Below, in pieces: positions 56,849-64,000 of a stretch of DNA of 64,000 nt. A program made the position numbers and the translations under genes. Below the pieces are notes generated by a model. The model was not told the origin of the DNA. It searched no databases and saw only the letters and a list, made by a program, of their open reading frames with translations. The stretch comes from Prostheceraeus crozeri (lineage: Eukaryota; Platyhelminthes; Polycladida; Euryleptidae): NCBI GenBank assembly GCA_907163375.1, contig CAJQUW010001805.1, forward strand, positions 158,501-222,500, in the 5' to 3' direction. How positions within the stretch are numbered: the stretch's first letter is position 1; each line of letters starts with the position of its first letter.

Positions 56849-58289
56849 CAGTGTTGTGCAGATTAATTGAGACACTCACTGTAATCATGTAATAATTGTC
56901 TTATTTTGATACTGGTTGCATATTACTTGATTTTCATTGCATTTGATGAATCCCATGAATACATATTATATTTTTATTTTCATGCTGAGTATCTTTCACC
57001 TTATCTTCAGTGAATTTCTTCTTAAAATTTCAGGAAATGTCAGATACGTCATCATTTTTAAAGGGTAAAATAATCGCTTTGCATGAACATACCAGCAAGT
57101 CTGGTCGAGAAATTGCGCGTGATCTTGAACTTTCTCATGCAACGGTTGCTAGAGTAATAAAGAAATACGAGGAAACAGGTAGTATGGAGTCTGAACGAGA
57201 AGGAAGATGCGGTGCAAAACGCAAAACATCCGAAAGAGAGGACCGCCATCTTTTGAGGATGTCAAAACAGAACCCGAGATTGTCTTCCACAGATCTTGCG
57301 AATGAGCTTCATCAGTCTAGAGGAATTAATGTCGATCCTTCAACCGTCCGAAGACGCCTTCTCGAAGCTGATAGACCGGCATTGAGACCGATAAAGTGTC
57401 AAGTACTCACTGATAGAATGAAGGCAAGCAGATTGGAATGGGCAAAATCACACCAAAGTTGGACCTTGGAAATGTGGGAAAAAGTAAGTTGCTTTTTTTG
57501 GTTAAAATTTGACATTTTTATCATCTTTCAAATGCACATTTTTCCAGGTTATCTTCTCTGACGAAGTCCAGATTGAAGTTCAACCGGAGTGTTCACAGTT
57601 TGTGCGAAAATCCAAGGACGAGACTCTAAAACCAGAACATTTTGCACCGAAATTCAAATTTCCCATCAAAGTGATGATTTGGGGGTGCATATCGATTTAT
57701 GGTACCACAAGGTTTCAGGTAGTCGAGGGTTGTATGAAAAGTGACCAGTATATCAAAATACTGCAGTCGTGCCTCCTACCACAATCTAGAGACTGGTTTC
57801 CATCTAGTGAGTTCATCTTCCAGCAGGATTTAGCGCCATGTCACACTTCAAAAAGTGTGAAAAAGTGGTTCACAGACCATGGTGTTCAAGTTCTCCAATG
57901 GCCTGGCAATTCGCCAGATTTAAACCCGATAGAGAACATTTGGCCAATCCTAAAGGCAAAGGTCTCCAAACGTGATGTCCGCACGCGACAGGATATCATT
58001 CGAGCTGTCATTCAGATTTGGAATCGAAGTGACGAACTCAATGACATTTGCACTGCCTTGGTTCATTCAATGCCTCGACGTGTTCAAGCTTGCATTGACG
58101 CAAATGGTGGACCTATCCATTACTGAAACGGTTGTGATGATTTCTTAGGTGTTTGAACTTGTTCATTAATCATGCGTAGACTTTCATATGCCTTAGACAT
58201 GAAAAAACTAATAAAGTAATTACGTAATTTGGAATTAAGAATGTGCTTTACAAAAATGCACAGTGTCTCAATTAATCTGCACAACACTG
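56849..58289 (+). mobile_element. Tc1-type transposon, apparently complete
   Basis: TA at 56847-56848 and 58290-58291. Terminal repeats CAGTGTTGTGCAGATTAATT and on to GAGACACT at both ends, about 28 bp. Length 1441 bp. Inserted in the Gypsy leader between the primer-binding site and gag. Confidence 0.95.
57037..58126 (+). CDS. Tc1 transposase with a 64-bp intron
   Basis: Join 57037-57483 and 57548-58126, 341 residues. The intron (GTAAGT ... TTCCAG) is phase 0; read through, the frame enters unrelated sequence before it stops at 57561. Residues 1-110: paired-like helix-turn-helix (GREIARDLELSHATVARVIKK, then LRMSKQNPRLSSTDL). DD34E core: Asp in VIFSDEVQ (start of exon 2), Asp in FQQDLAPCHTS, Glu in PDLNPIENIWPILK. 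The W/GCIS block is present. Just upstream of the ATG is TTTCAG, so a 5' untranslated intron is possible. No stops; all three catalytic residues present. It inserts at TA. Confidence 0.92.
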
Positions 58290-58347
58290 TATCTATCAGT
58301 TAATACCACGTGGTAAGTCTATTTAACTTACTAAAATTGAGAACAGC

Positions 58348-59542
58348 ATGAGTAGCGCCAAACACGGGTATTTGACGCGTTCAAAAAAAAACCTGCAGTT
58401 GTCCGAGAGCTCGAGTGAGACCTCTCCTCAGGAGTCGAGCGACAGCGACGCAAGCGACATGGGTCTCATCGATCCGTCCTTGCTTGATGCTGCCGCTAGA
58501 GACGCGGAATTGCTCTCTCCTCGATGCCGGTCCCACGAGACGAGCCGAACAACACCGTCTCGCGCTGCTGCTGAGCGGCACGCTCGTAGGCGGTCGGGTT
58601 CGCGGTCACGCCGGCACGTAGTCGAGCTGTCTGACAGTGACAGGGACGAACCGCGTCGAAGTTGTCGACCGTCCATGAAGGAGTTCAACGGTCACGATTT
58701 CCGGTGTTGGTTCAAACGATTCGAATGCACCGCCGAATCACTGAGCCGTTCAGAGAAACGCAGGTGGCTTCTCCAAAAGTTGGGAGACAAGCCGTTCAGT
58801 TTCGCCGATGGGCTTCCCACAGAAATACGGTCGAGCTACAGACGACTCGTGTCCGCTTTACGCGATGAATACGAGCCGGCTATGCTCCCGTATGAGGCTA
58901 GGCAACGCCTGTTCTCTCGGCGCCAGAAAGACGAAGAGTCATCTCAAGCTTTCGAAAACGCCTTGAGGGAACTGACGAAGATGGCGTTCCCATGGCGTTC
59001 CCCGACGACCGTTGGTCCGACCTACGACAGGAGGTCCTGTTGGATTGCCTGATCGGTGGACTCCGGTCACTGGAGCTGCGGAGGAAGTTCCGGGAAAAAC
59101 CGCCGAAGTCCACAGTCGACGTCCATCGCAAGGTGAAGGCGTGGAACACTTCGACGTCGTTTTACCCGCGCAACTTTCCGCAACCGAACAGCCAACGTCA
59201 GATTGTTAGCCGACGTCGGGAAATGCGAGATGGGAGTTCCGACTCTCGCACTCATGCCGAGTACCGGGTTGTGGACGAGGCATCAGACTCCCGCCCAGAT
59301 TATCGCCCTCGGAGCGGAGACCGGTCCCCCGCGGAGACAGACAGCCATCTCCTCATTCCAGAGGCTCGAAGGAAAACTCTAGGAGAGTCAGTTTCACGCA
59401 GGCGGTGCTCATCCCTGACGAGGACGCCGAGTCCAAGACTGGAAAAACCAGTCGTAGACGCAGACGGCGCCGGCGTGGGGGACGCGCGCAAACACCAGCG
59501 GAGATTTCTGACGGTTCCGAAAGCGAGCATTTAAACTGGTAA
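58348..59542 (+). pseudogene. Gypsy gag, frameshifted
   Basis: Starts at ATG 58348 (MSSAKHGYLTRSKK). A serine/arginine-rich N-terminus precedes a capsid-like region (MKEFNGHDFRCWFKRFE near 58674, then LLQKLGDKPFSF and RRQKDEESSQAF). The first frame ends at 59052 because ATGGCGTTCCC is duplicated in tandem (58981-58991 and 58992-59002); the downstream frame continues from 58992. Near 59.3 kb the likely frame shifts again to an arginine-rich tail that stops at 59540-59542, where RNA binding by a basic tail would replace the CCHC knuckle I do not see. Gag packages the RNA; this copy cannot make it whole. Confidence 0.8.
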
Positions 59543-59628
59543 GGGGAGATGCCACGCGTGTTGGCAGTCGCATCTCCCCAAATCAAAAAGCCGCTAACCT
59601 GATCTCGGCAACGTTCTGTGGCGGCGAG

Positions 59629-60204
59629 ATGATCGCCTTGGTAGACACGGGAGCGGATCGCTCTCTGCTCAGTTCGAGGTGCCTCGCTAAATTCGACAGC
59701 AACCGTATTCAAAAGCTCGCTCCAGGGATAGCCAGTAAGCTGCTATCCGTGAGCGGCAATATCCTAAAGGTACTGGGAATAGTAAGTGTCACAATCTCTA
59801 AAGGATGCGAACCGTTTACGCACTGTTTTGTCCATGTGAGTCACATGTCACATGATTGTATCCTTGGCAACGACTTCCTGCACACCTACGGAGCGAACGT
59901 AGATTGCGACCTGGGGGAAATGACACTGCTAGGTGGGGAAATCTCCACACCGTTGAGACATCGTCCCATCCCACCCAGACCCTCACGTATTTTGCTGACG
60001 GAGACCAGAACGCTGGAACCGAGATCGATCCATCATGTCTCTGTCTGCGTGCGGGACAAAGGCACGATCAACGAGGGCGTAGTCGGTCTGGTATCGCCAT
60101 GCACCGATAAGCTGGATCGTAGACGGTTGCTGCTACCACATTCGGTAGTAGTCCCCAATAACTCAGCCGTCCCGATCAGCGTGATCAATCCCTTTGACGA
60201 GTGA
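59629..60204 (+). pseudogene. Gypsy aspartic protease region
   Basis: The frame is open from before ATG 59629 and the active site is LVDTGADRSLL at about residues 4-14, with DCILGNDFL near 59848 as the second protease signature. It overlaps the next frame by 11 bases (60194-60204) in a different register, so it would be joined to reverse transcriptase by frameshift or an indel has separated them. It processes Gag and Pol. Confidence 0.85.
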
Positions 60205-61831
60205 TCTTGCCGGCTCGGTCCACCTGGCGGATTTCGTACCAGTGGACCACATAGACACGGTGAGTGACCCGTCTGATAGGCGACCTGGCGAAGAACCGCA
60301 GTTTGACCTTACTCATTTGGTGGGGGACGAACGCGCTAGAGCTCAGGAGCTGATAGATGGATATGTGGGGGTTTTTATGCGTCCTGTGCAGCCCTTGGGC
60401 CGTACGACCTTGGTCAAGAATCGCATCGACGTCGGTAGCAATACGCCTGTGAAACAGCGGGCACGCCGTGTGCCTCCACATAAATACCCTGTGGTGGACA
60501 ACGCCGTCTCCGAGATGCTGGAAGAGGGGATAATTCGACCCAGCCACAGTGCTTGGAGTAGTCCTATCGTACTCGTCACCAAGAAGGATGGCTCGTCGCG
60601 GTTCTGCGTCGACTATAGGGCCGTGAACGCGAAAACGACTAAGGACGCTTATCCTCTACCAAATATCACGGAATCTCTCGATTGCCTGGCCGGGGCATCT
60701 TGGTTCACGGTCCTCGATTTGAAATCGGGATATTGGCAGATCGAGATGGAAGAACATAGCCGGGAAACTACAGCTTTCGCTACTCAGAGGGGTTTGTTCG
60801 AGTTCAATGTAATGCCTTTCGGGTTGTGCAATTCCCCGGGGACCTTCCAACGCCTGATGAATACGGTGTTGGCCGGTCTGACCTGGAACAGCTGCCTCGT
60901 CTACTTGGACGACATCATTGTGTTTAGCCGCTCCTTCGATGAACATGTTGTGCACCTACGAGATGTCCTCAAGCGTATGAGTCAAGCAGGACTCATGTTG
61001 AATCATGAGAAATGCCATTGGTTCCGCAGCGAGGTTCATTATCTGGGCCACGTGATCTCAGAAAGCGGCATCCACACAGATCCGTCTAAAGTGGATAAGG
61101 TGAGGAATTAGCCAGCACCTAAGGATGTGAAAGAACTCCGCAGCTTCTTGGGCCTGGCGACGTACTATCGCCGGTTTGTCAAGAATTTCGCTGACATAGC
61201 TAGCCCTCTCCACCGCCTGACGGGCAAAAATGTACCGTTCGACTGGACTGAGGCTTGTGACACGGCTTTCGCTGCCCTAAAGTCCGCCTTGGTGTCCTCA
61301 TCGATACTAGCACTGCCAAATTTCGACGCGATGGCACCGGCGTTCATCTTGGACACGGATGCATCTGACGTTGCTATTGGAGGAGTGCTAGCACAGAAGG
61401 ACTCGGATGGCAGAGAGCGGGTCATAGCTTATGGCAGTCGATGCTTGACGAAGCCTGAACGGAGCTATTGTGCGACTCGTCGGGAAATGCTCGCCATGGT
61501 TCACTTCATCGAAGAGTTGCGTCCTTGCCTCCTCGGTAAAGAGTTCATTTTGCGTACAGACCACAATGCTCTTACGTGGCTGCAGAGCTGGAAGGAACCG
61601 TCAGGGCAGACGGTGCGTTGGCTGCAGCGGTTACAGGAGTACGTCTTCGAAGTGGAGTACCGTCCGGGTAAGCGACACACGAACGCAGACGCCCTATCGC
61701 GCATGCCTCGTCGTCGACACGGCAACTGTCCCACTTGTGGCGATACCGGAGAGCCTGGTCAACCCGTTGAGTCCACCGCAGCGGTGATGCTGTCCCCTGG
61801 ATGGGCCCGAGCGGACCTGGCCTCGGCGTAG
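60194..61831 (+). pseudogene. Gypsy reverse transcriptase and RNase H, one internal stop
   Basis: Reverse transcriptase: WSSPIVLVTKKDGSSRFCVD near 60555, DLKSGYWQIEM, FNVMPFGLCNSP and catalytic YLDDIIVFS near 60904. An in-frame TAG at 61109-61111 interrupts the thumb region. RNase H at about 61340-61720: DTDASDVAIGGVL, ATRREMLAMVHFIEE and LRTDHNALTWL. A second TAG ends this stretch at 61829-61831, but the frame simply continues to integrase. Both stops are single-base-like changes in an otherwise open polyprotein. Confidence 0.92.
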
Positions 61832-63844
61832 CTCTACGACCCGGCCATAGCCAGAGCTAGGTCATGGTTAGAGCAACGTAGGGAGCCTCCTACTGCTGCC
61901 GAACTACGACGAGCAACGAAGGAAATCCGAGAGATAGCGAAACAATGGGATCGCTTGGAGATGGAGGACGACCTTTTATATAGACGTGCAGAAGACGGCT
62001 GCTCTCAGCTGATCCTCCCTCCGTCCTGGCAGAATCATGCACTCCGCCAGTTCCACGATGGCCCTATGTCAGGGCACCTGGGCCGGGCCAAGACCCTTCA
62101 GAAGCTCTCAGAGCGTTTTTGGTGGGCTGGAATGGCCAGTTCAGTGAACCGTTGGATCGCGGACTGTGGAAGATGCGCCAGCTTCAAAGGTGTCGTTCCC
62201 CAACCCCGAGCACCCTTGATTCCAATCGAAGCCGGATCACCCTTCGAAAGGCTTAGCATGGATATCGTGGGCCCCCTTCCCCCTACCAAAGCGGGTAATA
62301 AATTCATTCTGACGATGATTGACAATTTTTCGAAGTGGGCCGAATCCGTTCCTCTGACGAACCACACGGCCTCAACGGTGGCAGAGGCCATCGTGCAGCA
62401 CTGGTTCTCGAGATTCGGAGTGCCACTGGAAATTTTGTCTGATGAGGGTTCAGAGTTCGACTCGCGGTTGATGAGAGAGCTCTGTTTACGCCTAGGGATC
62501 GAAAAGAAGCGCAGCTCTCCCTATCATCCGCAGGGGAATGGAGCGGTCGAAAGACTGAATCGCTCCCTAAAGAACCTTTTACTGTCTCATGCTGAAGCCA
62601 AGAGAGATGAATGGGACAAATTATTACCTCTTTGCATGTGGGCTTATCGCTCTAGTGTTCACGAGTCCACCGGTTTCACTCCGCACGAACTGTTGTGTGG
62701 GCGAACGATGCGCTACCCCATGGATGTTGCGTTAGGCGAGGTAACTCGCAACGCCTTCGATGCCCGTAGCTACGTCAGCTGGCTCACCGACAGATTGGCG
62801 AGGATTCAGGAGGATGCGAACTTAAAGCTTATGTCTGCCCGCCAGAAGCAAAAAAACCAGCATGATGCGCGAACACAAGGTCGCGTATCTTACCAAGTTG
62901 GCGACTTAGTGTGGCTTCAGAACTTGGCGATCCGCGTAGGGCAATCGAGTAAGTTGGCCACCCCTTGGGACGGCCCCTTCATTGTCGAGCGACGTGTTGG
63001 CGAGTGCAATTACGAAATTCGTCCGCAAAATTCGCGGCGGAAATCGCAAATTGTGCACACCAATCGCCTTAAGTATTGTCCGCCCACCATCCGCCTTCCG
63101 CCGTCGTCGCAGGGGATTTCGGCACCCGCGGAGACGGTTCCATCTCTGTTGCCGGCCGAGACGCCGGACGTCGGAGCCTACGAGGAAATCGAACTATGTC
63201 AGGAACTCCAGGTGATGTCTAGTACGGTTTCTCCTTCCGTTCCCGGTTCTACGACGATGGAAGAACTCGCAGATTACGTACTACAACGCACGTACATCGG
63301 ACCGGCTGCGCCGACCGATTTAACAGAGCGGGCCACCGTGGCTCATAGCGCCGTCCGCCGGGTCACCGAGCGGCTGAACCGCGCCCTGCGGGACGGCACG
63401 CCGTGGGACGGGGAGGCCCTCCATGCGGCCCCGCGGCGCCTCCTGCAGTGGTTCGGTGGCGGCCACACCCATCCGGCTCGGGAGGTACAGGTGACGATTT
63501 ACGACGCTCTGCTCGACTACCTGCTCCAGGAGCGTCGCCTCGTGGCCCCGTTCCAGCCGTTCGCCGCTCGCATGGCGATGCTGGAAACGCGCGTGGCCAC
63601 ATTGGCGGAAGAGTTGCGCCACCGCCCGGACGGGCAACCGCGGCAGAGCGACGCGACTGTGCCGCCACAGAGGAACGCGAATGACGGTTCGCCGCGGCCT
63701 GCGCGTGAGAAGCGTCGTCGCCGGCACCGCAGGAAGCGGAAAGCGACCGCAACTGCAGTCGAGGCGCCGCCGGCGGCAGCCCTGCCCGACTCTCCGCGTC
63801 GCCCGGTCGAGGTTGGACGTTCCTCGCCTCCCCCCAGCACGTAG
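61832..63844 (+). pseudogene. Gypsy integrase with long GC-rich C-terminal extension
   Basis: Same frame as reverse transcriptase; the first Met after the stop is at 61955. Zinc-binding HHCC: HDGPMSGH ... CGRCASF. Catalytic DDE: MDIVGP, LSDEGSEF, and Glu in GNGAVERLNRSL. A GPY/F-like module follows (PWDGPFIVERRVGE, TNRLKYCPP). After about residue 380 comes an extension of about 250 residues that is rich in A, P and R, with an apparent helical stretch (DYVLQRTYIGPAAPTD, RRVTERLNRALR) and a very basic run near 63705-63750. I see no chromodomain. The extension's function is unknown. Confidence 0.88.
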
Positions 63845-64000
63845 CGCAGTCGCCTCCGGCCAAACGCCCTCTCCTGGACGTCCCTGGCGAGCCGGCTGAC
63901 GCGCTTCTACAACCGCTCCCCTCCTTCCCTTGGGCCGAGGACGAGGATTCCGCGCCGACGACGTCCGAGCCTCCTCCTTCCACTCCGCTCCCGCAACCGG
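63845..64000 (+). other. GC-rich end of window
   Basis: A different plus-strand frame stays open from about 63847 to the edge and reads proline-rich protein sequence, so the Gypsy polyprotein or a following ORF may continue by frameshift. Confidence 0.4.

Larger units (their letters stand above)
56427..64000 (+). mobile_element. Ty3/Gypsy LTR retrotransposon, runs off the right edge
   Basis: 5' LTR, primer-binding region, gag, protease, reverse transcriptase, RNase H and integrase in Ty3/Gypsy order. Interrupted by Tc1 (56849-58289). No 3' LTR is in the window. Coding part is GC-rich compared with everything to its left and carries two stops and several frameshifts. Confidence 0.93.

Noticed and set aside
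63363..63983. Long minus-strand ORFs in the GC-rich end
   Set aside because: High GC removes stop codons on every frame; the plus strand continues the Gypsy polyprotein.

Overview
This is nuclear DNA of a multicellular animal: AT-rich, with GT-AG introns and almost entirely made of transposable elements. Nothing in it looks prokaryotic, and I recognise no ordinary single-copy host gene, rRNA or convincing tRNA. The mix (piggyBac, mariner/Tc1, hAT, PIF/Harbinger, Penelope-like, CR1/Jockey-type LINE, Ty3/Gypsy, and genes of tyrosine-recombinase type) fits a marine invertebrate; the species cannot be named from sequence alone.

Layout. 1-3.5 kb: a decayed piggyBac sitting inside one arm of a short palindrome. 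3.5-9.7 kb: a broken LINE whose ORF2 was hit twice, by a 743-bp inverted-repeat MITE (4879-5621) and by a mariner with an open transposase (7383-8735). 9.7-20.0 kb: candidate element A, with a multi-exon gene (zinc fingers, then tyrosine recombinase, then acidic tail) between inverted clusters of the motif GTGAGGCGGAA. 20.0-49.5 kb: candidate element B, with inverted clusters of the sister motif GTGAAGCAGAA at its two ends and three exons homologous to A near its right end (46.7-48.0 kb). B is swollen by nested insertions: hAT-1 (21399-25006), PIF-1 (25512-29622), PIF-2 (29626-31804) and hAT-2 (33134-44844). hAT-2 in turn holds piggyBac-2 (34814-37368) and a Penelope-like composite (39439-43652). 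49.5-56.4 kb: LINE tail, MITE and unassigned AT-rich DNA. 56.4 kb to the right edge: a Ty3/Gypsy element with 5' LTR, interrupted by an intron-bearing Tc1 (56849-58289) and running off the window.

Target-site duplications read directly from the sequence fix most boundaries: TTAA (both piggyBacs), TA (mariner, Tc1, MITE), TAA (PIF pair), ATTTTACA (hAT-1), ATGTAGGC (non-autonomous hAT), AATATAATTCAT (Penelope-like), and TACCCC (hAT-2, less certain). Open, apparently young coding units are mariner, hAT-1, PIF-1 (both genes), piggyBac-2 and Tc1. Broken ones are piggyBac-1, the LINE, PIF-2, hAT-2 (split by piggyBac-2), the Penelope-like ORF (one base missing) and Gypsy.

The part most likely to be little described is the A/B pair. 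Exon boundaries, intron phases and the last residues are conserved between copies, the recombinase residues are recognisable, and each copy has its own version of a repeated end motif. This suggests a family of recombinase-encoding mobile elements with arrays of recognition sites at the ends.
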